From an uncultured Acidobacteriaceae bacterium (lineage in GTDB: Bacteria > Acidobacteriota > Terriglobia > Terriglobales > Acidobacteriaceae), in the NCBI GenBank assembly GCA_903842065.1, contig CAIMKZ010000048.1, forward strand, positions 62,001-126,000: DNA of 64,000 nucleotides. Direction: 5' to 3'. The number at the start of each line of letters is the position of its first letter. The stretch's first letter is position 1. Under the pieces are notes generated by a model. It did no database searches. It was not told the origin of the DNA and saw nothing but the letters and a program-made list of their open reading frames with translations. This document shows, in pieces, positions 19,495 through 27,896 of this stretch. The position numbers were made by a program, and so were the translations under genes.

Positions 19495-20394
19495 ATGATT
19501 ATCGATACCCACCAGCATTTCTGGAACATCGAACGGCCCTGGGCCAAAGGCGTGCAGGACTACAGGATTCTGGCCGAGCCCGAGGGCATCACGGGCACAA
19601 TTCTGCGCCTGGAAGAAAACGAGACGGCTCTTGAGATTGCGAACCAGAATCCCTTTGTCGTCGGCGTTTGCGGCGAAGTCATTCCGGGGCCGGAGTTCGA
19701 GGCCAAGCTGAATCACTACGCGGTGGACCCGCTCTATCGCGGCATTTGCCTGTTTGGGCCCGTGCTGGCTGATGTGGGCAAAGACCCGAAGATGTTTCTC
19801 GGCTGCATGGAGCAGTTGGCGGCAAAGCAACTGCCGCTCGAACTGCTGCGCGCGCTTCCCGGATTCTGGGGCGGGCCGAAGGCGATGCAGAAGTTTCAGG
19901 GGACTAAAGAATCCGTCGAAGGGCTGATCGCAATCGCCGAGGCCGTTCCCGATATGCCCATCGTGGTTCAGCATATGGGCGGGCTGCCGATCGACGGCAA
20001 GCCACTTACGCCGGAGTGGGAAGAGAAGTTCCAGATGCTGGCCAAGTATCCGCAGATCGTGATCAAGGTCTCGGGCCTGATGCGCGGCGACGCCACGCGG
20101 GCGCAGAACGAACGCTCCAGCGAGTCACTGGGCTTCTACCGGCCGGTGCTGGACGCTGTGTGGCGGATCTTCGGCGAGGACCGGCTGATGTACGGCAGCA
20201 ACTGGCCGGTCAGCGAGCACGAAGGCGATTTTATTTCTCAAGGCATGAGGCTGGTGCGGCGCTACTTCTCAGAGAAGGGCCAGGTGGCCCTGGAGAAGTA
20301 CTACTGGAAGAACTCGCTCCACGTCTACAAGTGGAAGCCGCGTATGCTGGCACAGACCTACGAAGGCAGCCCGGCGCCCATCACCGCGGCATAA
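19495..20394 (+). CDS. Amidohydrolase_2 family hydrolase (LigI/fuconolactonase-like)
   Basis: IIDTHQHFWNIERPW N-terminal metal motif, VVQHMGGLPI, YGSNWPVSE. Confidence 0.85.
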   Translation: MIIDTHQHFWNIERPWAKGVQDYRILAEPEGITGTILRLEENETALEIANQNPFVVGVCGEVIPGPEFEAKLNHYAVDPLYRGICLFGPVLADVGKDPKMFLGCMEQLAAKQLPLELLRALPGFWGGPKAMQKFQGTKESVEGLIAIAEAVPDMPIVVQHMGGLPIDGKPLTPEWEEKFQMLAKYPQIVIKVSGLMRGDATRAQNERSSESLGFYRPVLDAVWRIFGEDRLMYGSNWPVSEHEGDFISQGMRLVRRYFSEKGQVALEKYYWKNSLHVYKWKPRMLAQTYEGSPAPITAA

Positions 20395-20429
20395 CTGCCG
20401 CCGATCATTGATTGAAAGGGACGAAGACT

Positions 20430-20834
20430 ATGGCAGACGAAAGCACAGAGCAGAGAAAAGAGAAGTTGCTCGCGGATATGGCAGCCGAGAGGGGATTCCT
20501 GCCCAAGGAGTGGCAGTGGGTCGCAGATCAGGACCTGGATTATCTCGAGGCTTATAACAATCTCTGGCGTCAGGCATCGAACGAAGGCAAGTATCTATCT
20601 GTCAAGACGCGCGAGCTGATCGTCATCGGGATTCTTGCCTTCCGCGGCTCGGAAGGCGCGGTGTACTCGCACTGCCAGCGCGCGCTCAAGTTCGGCGCCA
20701 CCATTCCGGAGTTGCTGGAAGCCTTCGAGACGATGGTCGTGACCGGCGGCGCTCCGACGTTTGCCCTCGGGCTGAAGGTGCTGATGCGCATTCTTAAAGA
20801 GCAGGAAGAGCAGAACGAGCAGGCGAAGAAGTAG
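20430..20834 (+). CDS. Carboxymuconolactone decarboxylase family protein
   Basis: SVKTRELIVIGILAFRGSEGAVYSHCQRALKFGATIPELLEAFE. Confidence 0.85.
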   Translation: MADESTEQRKEKLLADMAAERGFLPKEWQWVADQDLDYLEAYNNLWRQASNEGKYLSVKTRELIVIGILAFRGSEGAVYSHCQRALKFGATIPELLEAFETMVVTGGAPTFALGLKVLMRILKEQEEQNEQAKK

Positions 20835-20863
20835 CCGGGCAGCGGTTGCGAGAGGAGATTCAT

Positions 20864-21181
20864 ATGGCGGAACAGGATGAACAAAAGCCCGGATTCATCG
20901 GCCCCGGACACTATCCGGTGAAGGTGGAAATCATCAGTCAGAAGGGCCACTGCCATCTGGGCCACAAGGTCGGCGACACATGGACCGTGAGTCACGTAAC
21001 ACCCGGCGGCATGTGCATTGGGGCGTTCCAGGCGATGGCGCTCCAGTTGAAGATGTTGGAGTTTGGAGGCGGGTTCCCGTGGGCGCCGGACAAGGACTCG
21101 CACGAGTGCGCCTGCCCGGATGGCAACAATCCCATCATCTTCAAATTAACGAGGCTCCGCGAGCAACCTCCGAAAGAGTAG
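20864..21181 (+). CDS. TIGR04076-like family protein
   Basis: YPVKVEIISQKGHCHLGHKVGDTW ... GFPWAPDKDSHECACPDGNNPIIFKLTR. Confidence 0.75.
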   Translation: MAEQDEQKPGFIGPGHYPVKVEIISQKGHCHLGHKVGDTWTVSHVTPGGMCIGAFQAMALQLKMLEFGGGFPWAPDKDSHECACPDGNNPIIFKLTRLREQPPKE

Positions 21182-21196
21182 GCAGGGAGAACGGGT

Positions 21197-22975
21197 ATGG
21201 CAGAGTCCACGGCGCAGGCTCCGCAGATCATCTGGAAGAAAGAGACGATCGGCGGTGAAGAGATCGAGGTCGCTTACCGCGAGGCCATGCGGCCCGAGCC
21301 GCTGGGCACCGCTGCCAGCCGTGCGCCGAAGGGCAAGCTGCCAACCTACGTAGTTGACGGCTGGGGCGACTTTCCTCCGCTCAATCCCCGCACGTACGAG
21401 ATCGCGCCCGGAATTATCTGCGAGCAGGACGTGGCCATTCCCATGCGGGATGGCATCATCACTTACTGCGATATCTATCGTCCGGCAAACCAGACCAACA
21501 TCCCGGTCATCATTGCGTGGAGCTACTACGGCAAGCGGCCGAGTGCGGACTCGCTGCACATCGAGTGGCAGACGCGCGGCGTGCCTTACGGCTCGCACTC
21601 GAACCACGCCAAGTTCGAAGGGCCCGACCCCGAGTACTGGTGCCACAAGGGCTACGCCATCGCCAACTACGACATGCGCGGAGTGAACAACTCCGAGGGC
21701 GATCTCTGTTTCTGGGGCAAGTACGAGCGCAGCGACGGCTACGACCTGATCGAGTGGCTCGCCGAGCAGGAATGGTGTAACGGCAAGGTGGGCATGGCTG
21801 GCAACTCCGCGCTGGCCATGGCGCAGTGGCGGATCGCCGCCGAGCAGCCGCCGCATCTGGCCGCTATCGCGCCGTGGGAAGGTGCGGCCGACGCCTATCG
21901 CGAACTCTACAACATGGGCGGGTTCACCGAGTACGGATTCCGCAAGTTTATGTGGAAGGCCTTCAAGGGCAAGAACCTTGTCGAAGATCCCTTCGCGATG
22001 ATTGAGCGCTATCCCCTGTTGAACGCCTACTGGCAGAGCAAAATCCCCGACTTCGAGAAGATCGAGGTTCCCGCATACATTACGACCGGATGGAATCACT
22101 TCCATAATCGCGGCGCGGTGAATGGATTCCGGCTCATCGGGTCAAAGCAAAAGTGGCTGCGCACGCACCGGGACTTCGAGTGGCCCGATCAGTACTCGCG
22201 GGAGGGGATCGACGACCTGACGCGATTCTTCGACCGCTATCTCAAAGGCATTCGCAACGGCTGGGAGTCAACGCCGCGTGTGCGCATCGAAGTTATGGAC
22301 GCCTACGACTTCGACGATCAAACCTCGCGGGCCGAAACCGATTTTCCGCTGGCGCGAACGGAGTATCGCAAGCTTTATCTCGATGCCGCGAAAAATGCGC
22401 TGAGCCAAGTTCCTGTCGAAGTTGAATCGCAGTGCCGATACGATGGCAACACAGGCAAAGCCACGTTCGACATCACATTCAACGAGGAGACAGAGCTCAG
22501 CGGCTATATGAAGCTGCATCTGTGGGTCGAGGCCGACGGCAACGACGAGATGGATCTGTTTGTGGCGATTCAGAAGCTTGACGCGAACGGCAAATGGCTG
22601 CCGACGAACGCACTGGGCAAGTCCCACCCCGGCACTCCCGGCAAGCTGCGCGTGTCGCTGCGCGAGACCGATCCGGAGAAGTCGACCGAGTTCCAGCCTT
22701 ATTACCCGTACAACAATCCGCAGAAACTCAAGCCGGGAGAGATCGTTCCTGTCGATATTGAAATTTGGCCGTCGAGCCGGACCTGGCACGCCGGCGAGCA
22801 GTTGCGCGTGGAAGTCATGGGGCACTACGAACGCATCGACTGGTTTGAGCCTTTTGCCTGGAATACCGACAACAAGGGGACGCACATCATCCACTCGGGC
22901 GGCCGGTACGATTCGCATCTACTGGTGCCGTATATTCCGCCGAAGTATGTTGCGGGCAACCGAGTTTATCGCTAA
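21197..22975 (+). CDS. CocE/NonD family hydrolase
   Basis: VAIPMRDGIITYCDIYRP, NGKVGMAGNSALAMAQW, C-terminal jelly-roll (SGYMKLHLWVEADGNDEMDLFVAIQKLD). Confidence 0.88.
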   Translation: MAESTAQAPQIIWKKETIGGEEIEVAYREAMRPEPLGTAASRAPKGKLPTYVVDGWGDFPPLNPRTYEIAPGIICEQDVAIPMRDGIITYCDIYRPANQTNIPVIIAWSYYGKRPSADSLHIEWQTRGVPYGSHSNHAKFEGPDPEYWCHKGYAIANYDMRGVNNSEGDLCFWGKYERSDGYDLIEWLAEQEWCNGKVGMAGNSALAMAQWRIAAEQPPHLAAIAPWEGAADAYRELYNMGGFTEYGFRKFMWKAFKGKNLVEDPFAMIERYPLLNAYWQSKIPDFEKIEVPAYITTGWNHFHNRGAVNGFRLIGSKQKWLRTHRDFEWPDQYSREGIDDLTRFFDRYLKGIRNGWESTPRVRIEVMDAYDFDDQTSRAETDFPLARTEYRKLYLDAAKNALSQVPVEVESQCRYDGNTGKATFDITFNEETELSGYMKLHLWVEADGNDEMDLFVAIQKLDANGKWLPTNALGKSHPGTPGKLRVSLRETDPEKSTEFQPYYPYNNPQKLKPGEIVPVDIEIWPSSRTWHAGEQLRVEVMGHYERIDWFEPFAWNTDNKGTHIIHSGGRYDSHLLVPYIPPKYVAGNRVYR

Positions 22976-22999
22976 AAACCGCTTTGCGGCGCAAAGAGT

Positions 23000-23040
23000 G
23001 AATCCCCACGGACATTGCGCCTGTGGGGATTCTTGTTTTC
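23000..23040 (+). terminator. Rho-independent terminator of the catabolic cluster
   Basis: GAATCCCCAC...GTGGGGATTC followed by TTGTTTTC. Confidence 0.7.
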
Positions 23041-23052
23041 TGAGCAGGACGT

Positions 23053-24369
23053 TTACGCTGCTGACAACTTTTTCTTTGCGAGGCTGCGCATCAATATTGC
23101 CATCATGCCCGCTGCGGCAAGCGCGGCGACCATCAAGCCCCGGAGGCCGATGTTGTAGTTGCCGGATGCGTCCTTCATCACGCCCATCCAGTAGGGTGCG
23201 ACGAATCCGCTGAAGATGGCGATGGTGTTCATGGCGGCGATACCAGCGGCTGCGGCAGGGCCGGCCAGAAACTCCATCGGGACAGAGAGCGCCGGACCCC
23301 AGAGCGAGTAGGTGGCGATAAAGCTTACGGCCAGCGAGATTACAACCACCCACATATTGGCGGAGTAGCTGGCGATCAAGAAACCGGCGGCCATTACGAT
23401 GCAGGGCACGATGCAGTGCAGAGCGCGCTCACGTTTATGGTCCGAATGAATGCCGTTGAGCAGCATGGCTACCGCGCCGATGAGCGAGAAGAGCGCGATC
23501 ATCCAGCCGACAGCGCCCGCGCGCTGCCCGGTTGCTTCGGTGAGGATCAAGGGCAGCAGCAGAGTGAGACCGTAGGCGCAGATGCCGACGAAGAAGAAGT
23601 AGAGCCCGACGGTCCACACGCGGGGAGAGAGCAGCGCCTTGAGGATTCCGGCATCGTGGCCGAGGTGCGCTTTCTCGCCGTCGCGGGCGAGCTGCTCATC
23701 GAGCCAGTCGAGTTCCTCGCGGGTGAGCCATTTTGCCTGCTTCGGGGAGTCGGGCAGCAACCAGAAAATTACCGGAGCGAAGAAGACAGCGGGCAGGCCT
23801 TCGACGAGGAAGAGCCACTGCCAGCCGGCGAGTCCGAGATGGCCGTTGAGGCTCATGAGCCAGCCGGTGAGGCCGCCCATCAACACGGAACTCAGCGGCA
23901 GCGCGATGTAAAAGCGGCTGGCTGCGCGGGCGCGCATCGTGATGGGATACCAGAGGGTGAGGTAGTAGATCACTCCGGGATAGAAGCCGGCTTCGGCCAC
24001 GCCGAGCAGAAACCTGAGCGCGTAGAACTCGATGGGCGAGTGCACGAACATCATCGACGTGGCGACCAGGCCCCAGACGAACATGATGGTGGCCATGATG
24101 CGCTTGGCGCCGTAGCGCAACAGCAGCAGGTTTGAGGGCACCTCGGCCGCGGCGTTACCGATGAAGAACAGGCCTGCGCCAAAGCCGTAGATGGTCGCGG
24201 TGAAGTGCAGGTCGAGGTTCATGCTGAGCGCGGCGTAGCTCACGCTGGCGCGGTCCATGAAGGCCAGTCCGTAGCCGATGCCGAGGATCGGAAGCAGCCG
24301 CCAGCTGATCTTGCGCGCGGCGTTGTGGGCCAGCGCCTCTATTGCGGTCGCCTGTGGGTTCTGCGCCAT
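23053..24369 (-). CDS. MFS transporter (ACS/phthalate-permease-like)
   Basis: FMDRASVSYAALSMNLDL, FLLGVAEAGFYPGVIYYLTLWYP, multiple TM segments; internal start MAQNPQ at 24369. Confidence 0.88.
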   Translation of the reverse strand: MAQNPQATAIEALAHNAARKISWRLLPILGIGYGLAFMDRASVSYAALSMNLDLHFTATIYGFGAGLFFIGNAAAEVPSNLLLLRYGAKRIMATIMFVWGLVATSMMFVHSPIEFYALRFLLGVAEAGFYPGVIYYLTLWYPITMRARAASRFYIALPLSSVLMGGLTGWLMSLNGHLGLAGWQWLFLVEGLPAVFFAPVIFWLLPDSPKQAKWLTREELDWLDEQLARDGEKAHLGHDAGILKALLSPRVWTVGLYFFFVGICAYGLTLLLPLILTEATGQRAGAVGWMIALFSLIGAVAMLLNGIHSDHKRERALHCIVPCIVMAAGFLIASYSANMWVVVISLAVSFIATYSLWGPALSVPMEFLAGPAAAAGIAAMNTIAIFSGFVAPYWMGVMKDASGNYNIGLRGLMVAALAAAGMMAILMRSLAKKKLSAA

Positions 24370-24503
24370 TCGCGTTCCTCTCGACCGGGAGATTGGTTGG
24401 CGACGGATTTGAGCAGTCCGCGCGTCGAGATTTTTCTCATCTGGCAGGGCGGAGAGTTCAAAGAGGCGGGAACTCCCGTCCACCCACCCCCTTAACAATT
24501 TTG

Positions 24504-24602
24504 CATGTAATCCAAAATCAATGGTTTACAGGTGTGGTATCGTTGCAACTGCCAGAAAAGAAAGAGCTTGCTCACATGTAAGCCTAAATCAACAACTTAC
24601 GG
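24504..24602. promoter_or_regulatory. Two imperfect direct repeats of an operator-like element upstream of the MFS gene
   Basis: CATGTAATCCAAAATCAATGGTTTACAGG (24504) and CATGTAAGCCTAAATCAACAACTTACGGC (24575); 21/29 identical; first copy is an inverted repeat TGTAATCCA-N7-TGGTTTACA. Confidence 0.45.
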
Positions 24603-24991
24603 CGGTTTTAGCGCCGATTTGCTTCCTGCGGCGGGGTTGAAGCGGTGGATGAGGATGCGGCATCCGGCCGTGGCGGGATCGAGAGAGCGCGGAGTTTTGG
24701 AGACTCGATCCATGACTCCAGTATGGGCAGAATTGGAGAAAAGATCGGCAAGGTGGATGTGCTTTGGAAGGAGGGGGTTGGGGGTTGGTGGGGGTTGACA
24801 GGGTTAGCGGAGTTGCTTTTTCTCTGGTCCCTAAATGCGTGGGATCTCGGGCCACCTGCGGAAGCGCCTGGTCGATGCTGTCGTGGAGATACGGAGATAA
24901 AGGTTGCCGACGAGTGCCGACGATAGAGACTTGACGCCGATACGCATCTCGAACGAAATATGGTGACAGGCCGCCGATCTATCGCAGAGCC

Positions 24992-25441
24992 TTATTCGCC
25001 GGCCATCGGAATTTGCACCTGCGGCGAGCCCGGTTTGCCGTAGCGCTTCAAGGCATAGGAGCCGGGGAGGAACGGGAAGCTGTTCAGGATGGGTTGAATC
25101 GAGCTGTAGAGGGAGTCCGCATTCGGGCCGTACATGTAGATGGTGCAGAAGCCGTCGCCGTATTCGTCGCGGTCGTATTCTCCGGTTTGCAACTCGTCGA
25201 TCTCCTCTTCGATGCGCTCTTCAAGTCCTTCGATGCGCTGCGTTTCCTCGGAACAGGCCGATTCGCCGGAAGGCAGTTTCAGCTTGAGGATCACGGCCTG
25301 ATCGTTGGCAGGATCGACGGCGGGCGGAGTTCTCCTGAAGCCGCGAAGCACACGCGTCGCTACTACGAAGACACGGAGGGCCTGAAAAAGTGGCTGGAGG
25401 CTCATGGCCTCAAGGCTAACACTGGTTTGCAGCCGGGCCAA
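24992..25441 (-). CDS. Hypothetical protein, start uncertain
   Basis: Plausible C-terminal coding half (VILKLKLPSGESACSEETQRIEGLEERIEEEIDELQTGEYDRDEYGDGFCTIYMYG); N-terminal part of ORF doubtful. Confidence 0.45.
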   Translation of the reverse strand: MARLQTSVSLEAMSLQPLFQALRVFVVATRVLRGFRRTPPAVDPANDQAVILKLKLPSGESACSEETQRIEGLEERIEEEIDELQTGEYDRDEYGDGFCTIYMYGPNADSLYSSIQPILNSFPFLPGSYALKRYGKPGSPQVQIPMAGE

Positions 25442-25503
25442 CGGGGTGAGGGTGTGCGGGAGTAAAATTCCCCGGTGTTCGTACTGCGGCTTCCCCTCAC
25501 TCT

Positions 25504-26862
25504 ATGACGAGCCTGTTTGAGATCTTCAAAATCGGAATCGGCCCTTCGAGTTCACACACCGTGGGTCCGATGGTGGCGGCGCGGCGTTTTGCGCTGCATC
25601 TGGATGAGGCTGGATTGCTTGCGTCCGCGGCTCGCATCCGCGTGGACCTGTTCGGGTCGCTGGCCCACACGGGCAAGGGCCATGGGACCGATACCGCGGT
25701 TCTGCTGGGCCTCGCCGGAGAGGTGCCGTATCTGGTGGATCCGTTGGCTGTAGAGCCTCTGATGGCCCGGCTGCACGCTACCCGCAGTCTCGAAGTTCTC
25801 GGCCGGCATAAGGTTGTGTTCGACTGCGAGTCGGACATCGTCTTCCATCTCGACCGCCAGTTGCCGCTGCATCCCAATGGAATGACGTTCACCGCCTTTG
25901 ACGCCGCGGGCAGGGAAGTCAAATCAGAAAACTTCTACTCGATCGGCGGCGGATTTGTTGTCGGCGACGAGGGACCCGCGCCCAAAGACAAGGCCGCCGC
26001 TGCGCCGCACCCGTTTGAGAGCGCCGCCGACCTGCTTGCCCGCTGCGATGCCCTGCATCTGCCTATCTGGAAGCTGGTTCTGTTGAACGAGTCGGCGCTT
26101 CGCACGGAGTTCGATGTTCTGGCGGGGATCGACCACATCTGGTGGACGATGCATGCCTGCATCGACCGGGGGGTGAAGGCGCAGGGAACGCTGCCCGGAG
26201 GCCTGAACGTGCGGCGGCGCGCGGCGGGCTTGTCCGAGCGGCTGCGCTCCAAGCCGGTCGGCGATCCGCTCATCCCTCTTGACTGGGTATCGGTCTTCGC
26301 CATGGCCGTGAACGAAGAGAATGCCGCCGGAGGCCGCGTTGTGACCGCTCCGACCAACGGCGCGGCGGGCATTGTGCCGGCGGTGGCGCGTTATTACTCG
26401 GACTTCTGCCTTGGCTCGGATCGCGAGGGGTTGCACCGGTACTTTCTTACCGCGGGGGCGATCGGCATCCTTTATCAGCAGAACGCTTCGATCTCCGGGG
26501 CGGAGGTGGGCTGCCAGGGCGAGGTGGGCGTTGCCGCATCGATGGCTGCCGGGGGACTGGTGGCCGCGCTGGGCGGGACCAATGGCGAGGTGGAGCACGC
26601 CGCCGAGATTGCCATGGAACATCACCTGGGCATGACCTGCGACCCGATCGCGGGGCTGGTGCAGATTCCCTGCATCGAGCGCAACGCCATGGGCGCGGTG
26701 AAGGCCATCAACGCCAGCCGCATGGCGATGAATGAGCCCGAGGGGCACAAGGTTTCGCTCGATCAGGTGATTGAGACGATGTACCGAACGGGGCTGGACA
26801 TGCAGTCCCGGTACAAGGAGACCTCGCAGGCAGGTCTGGCGCTGAACATTATTGAGTGCTGA
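25504..26862 (+). CDS. sdaA: L-serine ammonia-lyase
   Basis: FEIFKIGIGPSSSHTVGPMVAARRF, GCQGEVGVAASMAAGGL, HHLGMTCDPIAGLVQIPCIERNAMGAVKA. Confidence 0.95.
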   Translation: MTSLFEIFKIGIGPSSSHTVGPMVAARRFALHLDEAGLLASAARIRVDLFGSLAHTGKGHGTDTAVLLGLAGEVPYLVDPLAVEPLMARLHATRSLEVLGRHKVVFDCESDIVFHLDRQLPLHPNGMTFTAFDAAGREVKSENFYSIGGGFVVGDEGPAPKDKAAAAPHPFESAADLLARCDALHLPIWKLVLLNESALRTEFDVLAGIDHIWWTMHACIDRGVKAQGTLPGGLNVRRRAAGLSERLRSKPVGDPLIPLDWVSVFAMAVNEENAAGGRVVTAPTNGAAGIVPAVARYYSDFCLGSDREGLHRYFLTAGAIGILYQQNASISGAEVGCQGEVGVAASMAAGGLVAALGGTNGEVEHAAEIAMEHHLGMTCDPIAGLVQIPCIERNAMGAVKAINASRMAMNEPEGHKVSLDQVIETMYRTGLDMQSRYKETSQAGLALNIIEC

Positions 26863-26871
26863 GGGGCGCGG

Positions 26872-27747
26872 CTATTTTTTCTTGTCGGTGCCCGGTGGCT
26901 GAGTGGCCGGCTGCTCGCCCTTGTTGGTAACGTCCTCGCCGTCGTAGATCACCTTGATGGTCGAGCCGTAGCGCTTGTAGTCGGTGTATTTGATCACGTC
27001 GCGGATGTACACGTCCTCTTCGACATAGCCGCTGCCGAAGTGCAGATTGCCTTCGGCCTTGGTGTAGATAGGGAACCAGTATTTACCGTCGATCTGTGCG
27101 CGCCACGTCATGAAAGGCGGATGCAGGTCCGCCTGGTCCTTCCTGGTGTCGTCGGGAACCATGCGGCCGTTGCTTACCACGACTTGCAGGTCCTTCGCGT
27201 CCACCCAGACGCGCCCGTCGAAGTAGCGCTTCTTCTTTTCGATGACCTTGGGCGCCACCTCGAAGACGTAGCAGTCCAGGTCGTCCACCTTCTGGCGGCC
27301 AACGTAGTTCACGTTGTAGGCAGGCAGTTCCTGAGCGGTAAACACAAACGCGTAACCGTGCTGGAGGTCCTGCAAGTCGGAGGGTGACATCATCACCCGC
27401 GTAAGCGTGCTCGGCGGCGCTGACACCACTCTCTCCATACGCGTGCCGTCGGGAGTGAAGATCACGTCGTCCACCTCGAACCACTCGCCGTCCACCTTGC
27501 CGGTATCTTCGTTGATCGTGTCCATGCGAGCGGTGCGCCGGTAGGTGTAGTGGTTGAGCGCCTCCTGAAACTCGGTCTCTTTGGCCGCGAACTCCCGGAC
27601 GATCTCCTCGGGGGGAACCGAGGGCGGGGTTACGTCCATCCGGCCGAAGCCGGCGTCGAGCGGCATGGGCGTAAAGCTGTCCTTGCCCTGAGCGGACAAG
27701 GCAGCCGCTCCGGCAGCAAAAGCAAAAAGCAGAACAAAAGCTCTCAT
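26872..27747 (-). CDS. Exported hypothetical protein (outer-membrane lipoprotein-sorting-like fold)
   Basis: Signal peptide MRAFVLLFAFAAGAAALSAQG; NVNYVGRQKVDDLDCYVFEVAPKVIEKKKRYFDGRVWVDAKDLQVV. Confidence 0.7.
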   Translation of the reverse strand: MRAFVLLFAFAAGAAALSAQGKDSFTPMPLDAGFGRMDVTPPSVPPEEIVREFAAKETEFQEALNHYTYRRTARMDTINEDTGKVDGEWFEVDDVIFTPDGTRMERVVSAPPSTLTRVMMSPSDLQDLQHGYAFVFTAQELPAYNVNYVGRQKVDDLDCYVFEVAPKVIEKKKRYFDGRVWVDAKDLQVVVSNGRMVPDDTRKDQADLHPPFMTWRAQIDGKYWFPIYTKAEGNLHFGSGYVEEDVYIRDVIKYTDYKRYGSTIKVIYDGEDVTNKGEQPATQPPGTDKKK

Positions 27748-27896
27748 CGGCTTGAACCAGACCTCCGCGAAGCGTTCATCCCGGCCCGAAAACAGACGGA
27801 ATTCACCTCTTCTACAAACATTAGACGTTAGCCGGGCCTCCCGGGGAGTACACATTGGCAAACTACCCCTCTCGGCCTCCGTAGAATGAAATCTGG

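Noticed and set aside
21146-22105. 319-aa minus-strand ORF
   Set aside because: Antisense to the CocE-like hydrolase; no motif.
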